Part shown: piece by piece, positions 37,711-50,239 of the stretch
How positions within the stretch are numbered: the first letter of the stretch is position 1
How the letters are laid out: every line of letters begins with the position of its first letter
NCBI GenBank assembly: GCA_037013495.1
Contig: CM072803.1
Coordinates: 57,363,627-57,427,626, forward strand
DNA: 64,000 bases
Source of the DNA: Hippophae tibetana
Lineage: Eukaryota > Streptophyta > Magnoliopsida > Rosales > Elaeagnaceae
Reading direction: 5' to 3'
The notes under the pieces: model-generated
The model's input: only the letters and a program-made list of their open reading frames with translations
Told to the model about the DNA's origin: nothing
The model's database searches: none
Program-made: the position numbers and the translations under genes

Positions 37711-39903
37711 TGATGAGTACTCAAAAAGCACTAAAATAACCATGATTTTATGCACATTAATTGATTAAAAATATATATATTTATACTTCAAATTTCAAAT
37801 TTCTAAATTATTTTACTAAAAAATATTTTTATATTTTTATTTTTTTACTATTCATGAACGGTAAAATTTTTTACTTCAAATTTCTAAATTATTTTACTAA
37901 AAAATATTTTTTTATTTTTTATTTTTTTTATTTCTTATGAAATTTGAAATTTTATTATTATTTTTTTTTATTAAAACAAAAAAAATCACAATTATTGAGA
38001 GCACAAAAATATTTTTAAAATTTTGATAAATAATTTAAAAAACCACTATTCCTTCCCCGGCAACGGTGCCAAAAACTTGATGAGATTGATGTCATCCCTG
38101 GCAACGGTGCCAAAAACTTGATGAGATTGATGCCATCCCCGGCAATGGCGCCAAAAACTTGATGAGCGAAAACCGGCATCGCCGATTCTTGCCAATACTT
38201 TGGTTTTAATATTTATAAAACTCTCGCAAGTGCACGAATCATTTCGTAGAAAATGATAAGTATACTCCTATCACGATATTTTGGGGTTTTTGTGTTTTAA
38301 TCTACATACATAAAAATAAACATAGATTCAATAAACATTTATGCAAATTTTATCATTTATAATGGTGGAGTATTTATGGATATAATAACTAAGTTAATTA
38401 TGTTTGCTCATATTATTTAGGTTAATAAAGATATGAATTGGTATTTATTGATTCTCCCTTTTTTGTATGAATACCACCTTTGGTGGGGTTAGATATTCTT
38501 TGTTAACTAAACAAATCAATTAACACCTATGGGTGAGGTTGATAACTAATTTCCTTAATTAAATTAATTCATTTTTCTAAGAGTTTGAAAATGAACCATT
38601 TAAATGTCACATTTGGTACGGTTAGACAGTTTAAACTTTATTCAAGGTGTCCAAATTAAACCTAAGAATTTAGTTATCCGAGTACTAACTTTCAAGTTTT
38701 AAAACCACTATTGAAAACATGTTGTCAATACATTTTCAGATAATAATTCTTATAAAAACTTTTGAAATAAAGTTTCACTCTTACTACCGGGCGGTTGTAC
38801 CAACAAATAAAAAAGCACTACTTTAAATCAGACCGGATAACTAAACCTTAAAATCTAATTTTCAGGTTTAAGTTTGTAATGAAAAATAATATATTTCTCT
38901 CTAACATTCTTAATATAAAATCTTGAATAAAAACAAAATCAATTCATTTTAGAGATTTTCACCTATTTAATATTTCACAAGCATAACAACGTTATTATTA
39001 CATCATGTTTACTAACAGCCAGCAGAGTTAAATTTAATCACAGAAAAATTAAATATAACATGTAAGAATAAAGCATAAAAAATAACTGTAAAGAAAATAA
39101 AATCGTTACAGAACTTCGATGCTATTCCCGTTGCTGGAAAACCTCCAAGCGGAATTTGCACTCTCATTTATTGAATCAAAAAGCTAATAAATTACATAAA
39201 CATAACTAGTTCTTCCCAAAAAGGGAAGAACTCTAAAACTAGAGAAATTAACTAAAAACTAAGAAAAACTAAAAAAACCTAAAAATCTAAGAAAAGAGAG
39301 AAAGAAAGAAGAGAGAAGTGTGTTTTGAAGGTGTGTTTTGAAGTGAAGGGAAGGGGGTATTTATAGGTGAGGATGGAGAGAAAAAATGAGTAAAAAAATG
39401 TTAAAAAAATGTAAAAACGCGTAGTGCAAATGCTGAGATCATTGATGACGTCAGCATGACATCATAGGGCGGCTACACGTGAAAAATGGGGCGAAACGGG
39501 CGTTGGCGCGCGCGGATTTGGGCGTGGCACGTGCGGCTGGGCGTGCTGCGTGCGCGCGGCTGGGCGCTGGGGTGCGGCGGCTGGGCGCTGGGGCACGGCG
39601 GTGCGATTTTCTCCTTTTTGACATTTTTTACCTTTTTGACCCATTTTGTCCAATTTTTTCATATTTGTTGACATTTTCCCCATTTATTTATTAATATATT
39701 TGTGATGTATTGCTTCCAGTATTCTCTTTGAGTATTTAAGTTGCGTTTTTAAGCCAAAATACCTGAAAAACAATAAAAATACCCGTGATTCCGAAAAAGA
39801 CAAATTTATATAAATATATGATAAAATATATAAATATGTATATTTTTAATCAATTAATGTACATAAAATCATGGTTATTTTAGTGATTTTTGAGCACTCA
39901 TCA
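37711..39903 (-). mobile_element. LTR-family insertion A, with inverted ends
   Basis: Flanked by a perfect 5-bp target duplication ATTAC (37706-37710 and 39904-39908). The right part, 38160-39903, is an LTR in minus orientation (TGATGAGCG...CTCATCA) with a TATA box CTATAAATACCCCC (39366-39353, minus). A block with three primer-binding-type motifs lies next to it. The left end, 37711 to about 37788, is not a direct LTR copy. It matches the right terminus in inverted orientation for about 75 bp (TGATGAGTACTC against TGATGAGTGCTC). The interior between them is about 260 bp of AT-rich DNA with no coding sequence. It is non-autonomous and younger than its Tat host. Confidence 0.85.
38054..38153 (-). 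repeat. Triplicated primer-binding-site motif, 41-bp period
   Basis: On the minus strand TGGCGCCATTGCCGGGGA (38153-38136) recurs as TGGCACCGTTGCCAGGGA (38112-38095) and TGGCACCGTTGCCGGGGA (38071-38054). This is the tRNA-primed motif typical of Athila-like and related plant Ty3/gypsy elements. The copy next to the LTR is 6 bp from its end, as expected for a PBS. Confidence 0.9.
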
Positions 39904-39989
39904 ATTACCCATTTTATTTCAAACTCGACCCTAGGTAATTTCTACTTCTCATGCCTTACCTTTTTCATGTTTTATAATATTTTGTAGAT

Positions 39990-42900
39990 AAAGACTATGC
40001 ATAGGGAAAGTACCTCAGGCTCAGCCTCTTGGAAGAGCCCACAGTATCCCATATACTTGGGCTAGCTAGAAAGTGATGGCATAAGGTTTTCTAATGAAAC
40101 AAACACCTTAAGCGAGGGGGCTCTATCCCACCCTCCACCCTCCACTTCTCATCCACAGGCCATACTTACTATTAGGCTGAACATGCCTTCGACTTATATA
40201 TCAGTTATGAGGTCCTAGAGGAAGAAAACAAGAAGAAAAAGGGACTGAGGAGCCTACATGCCCTACCGAAGGCTAGTCGCCCAAGGTGAAGACCAGTGGG
40301 CTATCACCTTAGGATGAGGAGAGGATAAGGAAGACTTATAAACTTATTTCCTCTGTCCAAATAATTATTCCTATGTCGGAGGCTCATGATAACTACTCAC
40401 ATCTAGTTGGGTAGATAGTTTTCCATGATAAGGCTTTATTATTGAGGGTCAGATTTCCTTTGTACCCCTTCATAAGGAAATTCATGGATAGGACTTAGGT
40501 CGCTTCGGGTCAATTGATGCCCAATGGATGAAGGTACCTATTTTCTTGACATTGATTTGTAGAGAATTCAAGATGGAGCTAGAGATGCCCAAGTTAAATA
40601 AGGCCTATGTGTTAAAGTAAAATCCTTCAGACCCAATGGGGGGTCTATATGTCAGTAAAGCAAGACTAGGGTATAAATGTGGCCTTCCTTGAGAACAAGA
40701 AGAATTGGAAATAATATTTCTTCTACGTCTCAGATCGATAAGAAGCTCCAGATTGTGACGAGAGCCTAATAAGAAGCACCAAGGTTGATACCAAGTTCAT
40801 GATAAATAATATGGGTTCCTTCATCACGAGCTTGAGTGAAGGGGAAAAGCAATGATTGGTTGATATCTATAACTATCTACCATCGAAAACTCCCCAGAGG
40901 AAACTATTAAACACTACGTGCTTTGTGTGTGGATTGATAAGGTAGGGCTCAATGGAGCCCCCTCACAGGATAATTCGTAAACATCGAATACCCTCTAAGA
41001 ACCAAACCCCTCCCATAGACTATGTTGGTAGGTTCGAATTGGTCCCTGATACTAGTGAACTATCCTTGATAGCAATTTTTTTTTCTTTACTCGACCCCTT
41101 AAAACTAATACCTTTTCATCCTTGTCTTTGTAGATACTATGGAGTTCAATCCTAATGATCTATTGGTATGGCTTAAGAGTAAAGTCGCCCCAAACAAATA
41201 CACCTCTTCCATAAAGGGTGAGCTCTTCCAAGGGGAAGAAAAAGAGTGATCCTCTAGGCAGGAGGGCCTCTCTACTTCATCCAAAAGAAAAAGAAGAGTA
41301 ACCATTAACAAGCATGTCCTTAGACCGATGCCTTTGAATGTCATCGAGCCATCACTAGCATCCGTGAATCAACATAACTTTCCCCTACCTAGCTGATGTC
41401 TATAAGCGCCTTCTCGACCTACTAGGGATTCAAGTAAGGGAAAAGGTTTGATTGACAACCTTACCACAAATGTTGATGGGGTGGCACTATATAGGGTTTT
41501 AGCACCATAGAAGTTCGACCACTATGTGTGCCACTTTTCCTTCATGGAACATGGGAGGAAACTCAATGCCATATGTGAGGATGTGGGATCTAAGGTCATG
41601 ATGAGTTTCCTTTTCTATCAAGTGTGTCAGCCATCCTTTTTTTAACCCTACATCGTTTGGCTTATTTTTAGGTTAAATCCTTCAAGGACTTAATAGGGCT
41701 CAAGGCATAGAAAGTTTAAAGCATGAGCTCATGTTTTAAAAGGAGAGTTATGCTTCAACTCGGGCAAAATTTATGGTGTTGTTGGAAAAGGCTAACAAAT
41801 GAGAGGGCAAGACCATTGACAAAGAGGAGAAGCTGACCGAGGCCATCACCAAGCTAAATAAGAACTCGAAGCACTTTGTGAAGCTTGATAAGGCCCAAAG
41901 AAAGGCTAAGGATGAGTTTGGAAAGGCCCAGAGGAAGGATGAGGATGAGGTAGAAGCCTATAGTCATAAGCTAGCCAAATCAGAAGTGAAGGTGAACTTT
42001 GAGCTTGATGCGATGACTGAATAGCTCTCCTCGAGCATTGAGATGGGGTATGGTCTGGCCATGGACTCCTTTAAGAAAGAGGCCAAGGGCTGGATATCCT
42101 AGTCACTACTACGTATCTACCCATTCAGTCTTAGGATAAGGACAAGGGTTGGGGCTCATGTTCAGACTCTGGTGATAGTAGTGACGAACCTGAGTTGGCA
42201 GATGAAAAAGGTAAGACCATAGACCTTTGTTAATGGTACTGGCTCGAGCCTCCTATTCACGTAAAGCTAAAGTATTTTAATGTCTCTTTTATCTCATTTG
42301 AACCTGATGACATTCCTAATTGTGTGATCGTGGGCTTACCCTTGTAACTTTCCATTATTAATGAAAATCAGTTGGTTAACCTATACTATGTGTATGAGTA
42401 TGTATTTGTACCATTTTCAAATATTTATTTATGATGTTGACATACCTCCTTATTTTTGGGACATGTGTCACAAAACTTCAATTAATATCCTTCCCTATAA
42501 AAGGGGGTTAGGGAACTTGTAAAATTCAAACATCCTCTTTTGTTTGAAATAGTTATCAACTCTTTTTGCATCTTTCTTGCTCAGACCTTATGGATTCTGA
42601 CCGATCAAATAGGCATTCAGCTCACACCTTAAAATTGGAGAACGGTAGGCTTAAGGCAGAGGTAGAGAGACTAAAAATTGAGCTATCTAAGCTCAAGGGT
42701 AGGCTCTCTCTTTATGAAGAGACCAAGTGAAAGCCTGCCTCTTACAAGGAGTAGCTATCCCAAACTCAAGCTTGAGAGAGAAAGACCATGACTAAGATGG
42801 CCGCCCTTATGAAATCCCATTGGGAGAACTTCTACATGAATTGGTCAAAGGGGGTGTTACTCAAAGTAATAGGTGTAGCAGAGGAACTGGAACGTTCCAT

Positions 42901-43030
42901 GATCTCATCGAGTTTGACCCCTTCTACAACAATGTCCAATGTTCTTAAGAAAATTAACAATATCTAGGCTGATTTGTTTCCTTTAGTAAAAGAAAACGAT
43001 GACCTAGACACCGATCGGTGTCCAAGAATT
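39990..43030 (+). pseudogene. Antisense extra ORFs of the Tat element
   Basis: The first region, about 39995-42110, resembles the 'putative gypsy type transposon' domain found beside Tat elements. It is followed by a Lys/Glu-rich coiled-coil stretch (about 41820-42000). The second starts at ATG 42591 (MDSDRSNRHSAHTLKLENGR) and is also coiled-coil-like. A TATA-like CCCTATAAAAGG sits about 85 bp before it. They run opposite to gag-pol. Both are broken fossils; their role even in intact elements is unknown. Confidence 0.6.
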
Positions 43031-43189
43031 TGAGAAATTTATAACGCTTTGGGAGGCTGGGCTATGTATTAATAAAGTTTACAAGAATTGTAAGCTCAAT
43101 CAATAAAATACAGTTGTGGCACGAGACCAATGTTTAGTAAAATTAATAAAAATATATTCTTTTTTTAAAAGGATGAACTCGTAAGGTTT

Positions 43190-43965
43190 GGGTGATGCAA
43201 TGGACCAGTGGCTCTGATCGACCCTCAATATAGTGTCAGAGTATTGTACCTGATTTGTGACTAAGCTAATCAACTCATGCTATTTAGATTTGGGGAGAGA
43301 ACTATACTTGTTCCATGACCAAGGTGATCAACTCTCACTTTGGTGTCAGAGCATTCTACCTGGTTCCTAAACGAGGTGATCAACTCGTGAAATGCAATTT
43401 TTGGGGAAATCATTCTAACTAGTCTATGACCTAGGTGATCAACTTTCACTTCAATGTTAGAGCACTCTACTTAGTTCCTAATTGAGGTGATCAACTAGTG
43501 ACATGCAATTTCGAGGGAGAGCATTCTATCGAGTCTACGCGGTGATTAACTCAAACTTTGCTGTGAGAGAATTCTACATGGCTCATAACCAAGGTGATCA
43601 ACTTATGACATGAAATTTTAGGGAATAGCGCTATACCTGGTTTATGACCAAGGTGATCAAGTCTCACTTTAGTGTTAGATCATTCTACCTGGTGTCTAAC
43701 TGAGGTGATCAACTTATGACATGCAATTTTGGGGAAGAGTGTTCTACTTGGTCTGTGACAAAGGTGATTGACTCTCACTTTGGTGTTAGAGTGTTCTACC
43801 TAGTTCCTAATCGAGGTGATCAACTCATGACATGCAATTTTAAGGAAGAGCATTCTACCTGGTGTATGATCAAGGTGATCAACTTTCACTTCAGTGTCAG
43901 AGCATTCTACTTAGTTCCTAACTGTGGTGATCAACTCATGACATGTAATTTTGAAGAAAGGACCA
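43190..43965 (+). repeat. 111-bp tandem repeat array (about 7 units)
   Basis: AGGTGATCAACT recurs alternately about 52 and 59 bp apart, so the unit is 111 bp made of two related halves. Since 111 is a multiple of three, it yields a long repetitive frame (DQLMTCNFGEE...) that is probably not a real protein. It lies between the integrase and the antisense ORFs, where Tat/Ogre elements often carry tandem repeats. Confidence 0.9.
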
Positions 43966-44049
43966 CTTCTTGGAATAAATTAATTCATATATACAAAGAT
44001 GGTACATGAAAATAGTAATTGGTACAACAAAAGTGGTATTTTTTTCCAG

Positions 44050-45848
44050 TGTCAGGCATTCCAACTTGTACCATCTGTAGGTCTTTCAATGCCTCTCAAT
44101 AGTAGGCCTATTTTGGCGTTCTCTTGACTATATCATAGGGGCCTTCCCAATTTGCACTTAACTTGCTATCCATCCATTCTTTATTGTTAGGGAAAACCCT
44201 TATAAGAACCTAATAACTCATGGTAAAAGCCTTGAAATCCACGACCTTGATGTAATAATCTGATACTTTCCTTTTTTGTTTGATTATCTCCTTCAAGGCT
44301 CATCTTTTTTTTCCATTGCAAGGTTTGGCTCGATTATTCTGCCTTCTACATTTTACTCCTCTATTAGGATTGATCTTATAATGGGCATTATAATTTTAGT
44401 TGAGATCACAACCTGAGTCCCATATACCAGTGAGAAAGGTGTCTCATTAGTGTTTCCTCAAGGACTAGTCCTAACAGCCTAAAATGCCCTAGGAAGCTTT
44501 TCAATCCATCTTCCTTTTACACCCTCTAACCTTTTCTTTAGTAGGTTGAGTGACACATCTTGATGTTGTATTTGGCGGTAAAGTCCTTGATGTTACGACC
44601 CATAAATTATCTTTTATTATCAATGATGATTTCCTTGGGTAAGCTCAAGTGATAAATTATAGATTTCCAAATAATTGAATCATTTCCTCCTATTTTATTC
44701 TTCCTAGAGTGTTTGCCTCAATCTATTTAGAAAAATAATCAGTGGCCACTAATAAAAACTTCTTTTAGCCCGTAGCTTGGGGTAGAAGTCCTACTATGTC
44801 GAGTCATCATTTATAGAAGGGCTAGGGTTAACTACCTTTGTTATGGTGGTTAGATGTATGTGTAACAATGGGGTAAACCTTTGACATTTATCTCACTCTT
44901 GGGTATACCTTGTGCAATCTGCTAACAAAGTGGGCCAATAGTACCCTTGCCTCATAATTCATTAGGATAGTTTCCTTCCCTCTCAATGAGTACCATACTC
45001 TCTTTCATGGGCTTCAAGCATTACTCTATTAGATCCTTCCCTGGCTATGCATAAGATCCCAGGTTTGAGTACGATCCTTTTGTACAATTTTCCACCCTCA
45101 ATCAGGTATTTTCTTACCTTGGCCTTGATTTCCTTTGCATGTTTGCCATCCTGAGATAGGTCTCCCCTTTTTAGGAAGTCAAAGATCGAGGTGAACCATG
45201 GGTTGGTAAGGGCATCCATAATCCCAACTACTTTTTTAGCCTCATCGAAACTTACTTTTGCTACAATCATTAGACACACAACCAAGTGTAGTTGGCTTTT
45301 CATAAGAAGGCTAGTATGGATAAAGAGTTGGTATAACCATTCTCATTTTTGACTATTTGCTTGATCTCGAGGTTAGAAAATTTTGAACATTCCTCTCTTA
45401 ACCTCTCCAAATATTTCTTCATCTTACTATCCTTAGCCTCGAACGTCCCCAAGTACTGGTTGATCACCAATCACAAGTAGCTATACAAGGTGATTTTATC
45501 TACTTTGAGCTTCTTTGTCATCATGGCCCAAGCATAGCCACCTCATACTCTGCAATGTTATTAATTTCCTAGAAATCCAACATGATGTCATAATCAAAAT
45601 AATTTCTTCATGATCAACTATGACCACTCTTAGCCCAGCACCATTGAAGTTGTGCATGCCGTCAATGAATACTTACGAGGTTGGCTTCCCTTTTTGATCC
45701 ATACCACATACCTCTTCTTATGCCACATCACCTGTGACCTTTGGTGTCTCACTGAACTCAACCACAAACTCGGCCACTACTTGTCCCTTGATGGCGTTCC
45801 TAGCCATGTACTTGATATCGTACTCCCCTAACTCTATGGTGATTTGTG
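44050..45848 (-). pseudogene. Tat-lineage RNase H and integrase remnant
   Basis: RNase H lies at about 45840-45400. The integrase HHCC-side region is at 45303-44983 (KLYKRIVLKPGILCIA). The core and C-terminal part follow at about 44700-44080, with GETPFSLVYG-like and NWEGPYDIVK motifs. Broken fossil. Confidence 0.8.
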
Positions 45849-48800
45849 CTAATTGATGAGCAGAACTGGCATCACCGATCTTGCCAATACTTTGGTTTTA
45901 TATTTATAAAACTCTCGCAACTGCACGAATCATTTCATAAAAAATGATAAGTATACTCCCAAGGTCGATCTAAGGAAGGAATATATGTGGTTTTTAATTT
46001 TTTATTCGAACTTTTTAAAACGAAATTAAATCATAAACATCCTGTCATGATATTTGGGTTTTTGTGTTTCTAATCTAATAACATAAATATAAACATAGAT
46101 ATAGATTCAATAAATATTGATGCAAATGTTATCATTTATAATAGTGGAGTATTTATGGATATAATAACTAAGTTAATTATGCTTGCTCATATTATTTAGG
46201 TTATTAAATATATAAATTGATATTTATTGATTCTCTCTTTTTTATATGAATACCACACTTGGTGGGGTTAGATATTCTTTGTGAACTAAATAAATCAATT
46301 AACACCTATTGGGTAGTATTGATAACTAATTTGGTTAATTAAATTATTTCCTTTTTCTAAGAGATTGAAAATGAACCATTTAAATGCCACCTTTGGTGGG
46401 GTTAGATAATCTAAACTTTATTCAAGGTGTCCAAATTAAACCTAAGAATTTAATTATTCTAGTACTAACTTTCAATTTTTGAAACCACTACTGAAAACAT
46501 GTTGTCAATACATTTTCAGATAATAATTCTTATAAAAACTTTTGAAATAGAGCTTCACTCTAACTACCGGGCGATTATACTAACAAATAAAAGAGCACTA
46601 CTCTAAATCAGATCGGATAACTAAACCTTAAAATCTAATTTTCAGATTTAAGTTTGTAATGAAAAATAATATATTTCTCTTTAACATTCTTAATATAAAA
46701 TCTTGAATAAAAATAAAATCAATTCATTTTAGAGAATTTTACCTATTTAATATTTCGCAAGTATAACAATGTTATTATTATATAATGTTTACAAACAGCT
46801 AGCAATGTAAAATTTAATCACACACAAATTAAATATAACATATAAGAATAAAGCATAAAAAATAACAGTAAAGAAAATAAAATCCTTACAGTACTTTGAT
46901 GCTATTCCCGTTGCTAGAAAACCTCCAAACGGAATTTGCACTTCCATTTATTGAATCAAAAAGCAAATAAATTATAAAAACATAACTAGTTCTTCTTAAA
47001 AAGAGAAGAACTCTAAAACTAAGAAAAACTAACTAAGAAAAGCTAAAAACTAAAAAAACTAAGAAATGAGAGAAAGAAAGAGAAGAGAAGATGTGTTTAG
47101 TTATGAAGAGAATGAGGGTATTTCTAGGTGAGGAAAGGAATAAAAAGTGGGTGAAAAAATGATTAAAAATGGAGGAAAGGCGTAGTAGGTGATGATGACA
47201 TCAGGTGAGTCAGCGGGTAAGTGGGGCATGGCAGCACACGCAGAATGGAGCAAGGGCGCGCGTGGGCTCGGTGCTGCTGGGTGGAGGCGCGCGTGGACTG
47301 GAGCAGGGGCGTGCACGGATAGGGTAGTGTGGCACGCGGGACTAGGCATTTTTTCTTAGCAAGAGAAATGATAAAAACTAAAAATTAAACTATCCTAAAT
47401 CACTTCTGTGGATTGACACGGTTGCATTTAGCCTATGCAACAAGCCTTTAAACCCCTAGGTTGCCCTAGTGGACGAGTTTGAGTTTCGTGGGGGTTTTCA
47501 GTAATGATACCCACAAACATTGAACTAAATATAAAAATTAAAAGAAATAATAAAAACAATCAACTTAAAAACTAAAATTACAACAAAATCAAAAATTAAC
47601 TTTTAAGAATAAAAGAAAACAACATATCACAAAAATATCTCATACTTTTTAATCTCCTTTAAGATCATAATTAAAATCTCAAGCATAAGTTATTTTAATG
47701 TTCTTAAACCATTATGATTTATTATAATAATTAGTCGAAAATCATTTTCATATTTAATATAAAAAATGTATCAATTTAATTTCACCCAATTTCAGTGTCT
47801 AGAATCCGAATTCGTTTCGACACTATTCCTCACTAGTCAATACTCTCAAAACACTGAATCCTATGTGTTCAAACACTCATACTAATTTATATGCGAAAGA
47901 GTTGATGTAGACAAATGAACTAATATGTTCGCATATGTATAAAGAATAAAGGCTCAAAGTATTATTTTGACATTGATCTCATGAAAGGAATCAAATGTAT
48001 AAATCATAAAGATATCATATATAAAAATTATTTTCATGCATAAATCAAACTCATTAAGAAAAAATTTCAAGATATATGTCTTTTACAAATGAAGAAAGTG
48101 CAATGACTTTTTAGGGAATTACTTCCTATATCTTTCTTTTGTAATTAGTCTTTACTCACAACTTTGTAGACAATGTGGGTCATAGTATTTATATTATACT
48201 ATATATTTTTTATCTCTCTATTTTTTTCTTTTTTCTGAAGATTGTTTTTCAATATATATTTTTTTTAGAGAGTCAACCCATGTACAGATTGTACATTTTT
48301 TTAAGATTTTGGTGAGTGGTTAATTTTATGGCTTTTCTGTTTGATTTTGGTTTAGGTCACCCCATATATGTCTTCTTCTTTTTTGTAACAGTCATGCACG
48401 AATGAGATAAAAGCATATACTATCAATTTCTACTTAAATCATTTAATCTAATAAAAAATAAAAAATAAAATATACGACACTCTATTAAGATGAGAAAAAA
48501 ATTCATACATTCAATGCTAATACCTATAGAGATCCTCTAAAGAATTGAAGAAATAGGAAATGTGTTTGGAGTAGAAAAAATATATATTTTACTCTGAATA
48601 AAGGAAATTAGGCTCAAATGATATCTCATAAAGGTAGTCTCCACTAAAAAAAATTCATAAACACCGATTTTGGGTTTAATATAATTTCTATATCTTATCA
48701 AGAAATACTAGTTATGACAAAAAAACTAACTAATTACCAAAAACAATTGCAAAATATTTCATGATATGTTTTCAAAAATTAATCTAAAATTACAAAAGAC

Positions 48801-49721
48801 TTAACTATTTACTTAAATTTGATATAAAGAAATGATAACTTTTTGTGAGAATTTTGTTTTGTTTTTTTTAAATTAATTGTAAAATTACAAAAATTACTAA
48901 ATTACACAAACAAAATAAAACTAAACACAATAAAAATGAAAATGTGAACATAAAATAAAAATATTATTATTATTATTATTTTTAAATTGTTAAATATTTT
49001 TTAAGCATGGTAACTTTGCACCACCTCCAACCTAGAACTTACATTATCCTCAATATAACAACTATAAATTAAAGATAAAGAGAAGAGAAAAGAAAGATTA
49101 CCTATTTCCTCATAATGTTCAAGTAGTAATAGAGAAATGCATGTGCATCCATCATATTCATCAATAAAGTTCACACAGATAGATCGCTATGAACTTCTAA
49201 CATCTCAACAAATATTTTTAGTTTTAACAATTTTAAAATTATTTACATGTAATTAAACTAAAATAAACAATAGAAATTAAATAAATAAAACCAATAAAAT
49301 AAAATTACCTAAAATGATGGGTTGCCTCCCATCTAGCGCTTAGTTTAACGTCTTAGCAAGACGTAACTTGGGGATTGCATTTTAAGTAAACTCAATGTCC
49401 CCACATCATTGAGTCAATCAAACCTATAGGTAAGACAAGATTGTCTACCTATACTTTTTCAGTCATACCCTATTGATTTTCAAATTTTTCTGTACTTAAA
49501 ACTAATGGCATGCATTGAGGGTTCTAGATAACCCACGTCTAGGTGCAAATCAAATAATTAAGGCATCAAAATATAATTGTATCTAGATCAAATAAAGCAA
49601 CTAACTCCTTAGATTGTAATTAAAACTTTAAAATTTTGGAGATAGTTTTAGATTTTTTTTATTATTCTTTAATTTTTTTAAAAGTTTAAATAACATAATC
49701 AGTATTAACCCAGAGTGCTCA

Positions 49722-49838
49722 CAGGAAAGAATGGTGGTGCAAAGGCTTCTTAAAAACCATCCTCCTAGACAGAACAACGTTCCTAGGAAAGACTAGTGGC
49801 ACAAAGGCTTCCAAGAACTAGTCTCCTAGACAGAACTT
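49722..49838 (+). repeat. Tandem duplication, unit about 60 bp
   Basis: Two adjacent copies share AGGAAAGA, TGGCACAAAGGCTTC-like and TCCTAGACAGAAC blocks. Confidence 0.75.
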
Positions 49839-49859
49839 CCTTAGATCTTTATTTTTTAT

Positions 49860-50000
49860 GCTATTAAGTTAATTAAGTTAAGTTAATTAAAAATTTAAGT
49901 TAATTTAAGTTAATAAAAATGTAAGTTATTTAAGTTAATAAAAATCTAAGTTAATTAAGTTAGTAAAAAAAACTAAATTAAGTTAAACGCAAATTTAATT
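49860..50000 (+). repeat. TTAAGTTAA-type short tandem array
   Basis: Irregular repetition of TAAGTTAATTAAGTTAATAA-like words over about 140 bp, grading into A-rich low-complexity DNA up to about 50210. Confidence 0.8.
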
Positions 50001-50239
50001 AGTAAAAACTTAAGTTAAATAAAAATTAAGATAAAAAATAATTAAAGAAAACAAAATTAAATTAAAAATTAAACCAAAAATAAAGAAAAAAAGAAAAAAA
50101 TTGATAAAGGTAAAAGAAAAAAATAAAAATAAAAGGAAAAAAAGTTTAAATAAAAATTAAACAAAAATAAAATAAATGAAAAAGAAAATAAAAATAAATT
50201 TAAAAATAAAAATGGGGGAAACACGTAGTAGGTGATGAT

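Larger units (their letters stand above)
47351..50204. other. Non-coding interior of insertion B
   Basis: About 2.85 kb of AT-rich DNA with no frame of note, two local repeats (49722-49838 and 49860-50000) and the GGGTTGCCTCCCA motif. It resembles the structure of large non-autonomous LTR derivatives. Confidence 0.6.

Noticed and set aside
39479-39694. Long Arg/Ala-rich and Pro/Arg-rich frames on both strands
   Set aside because: They come from the CpG-rich U3 block of an LTR; composition alone explains the open frames on both strands.
43190-43965. Regular spaced repeats considered as a CRISPR-like array
   Set aside because: The 'spacers' are themselves repeats (two-half 111-bp unit) and the genome is a plant's; it is a tandem repeat of a retroelement.
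43716-44009. 97-codon frame in the 111-bp array
   Set aside because: The frame results from a repeat period divisible by three; not evidence of a gene.
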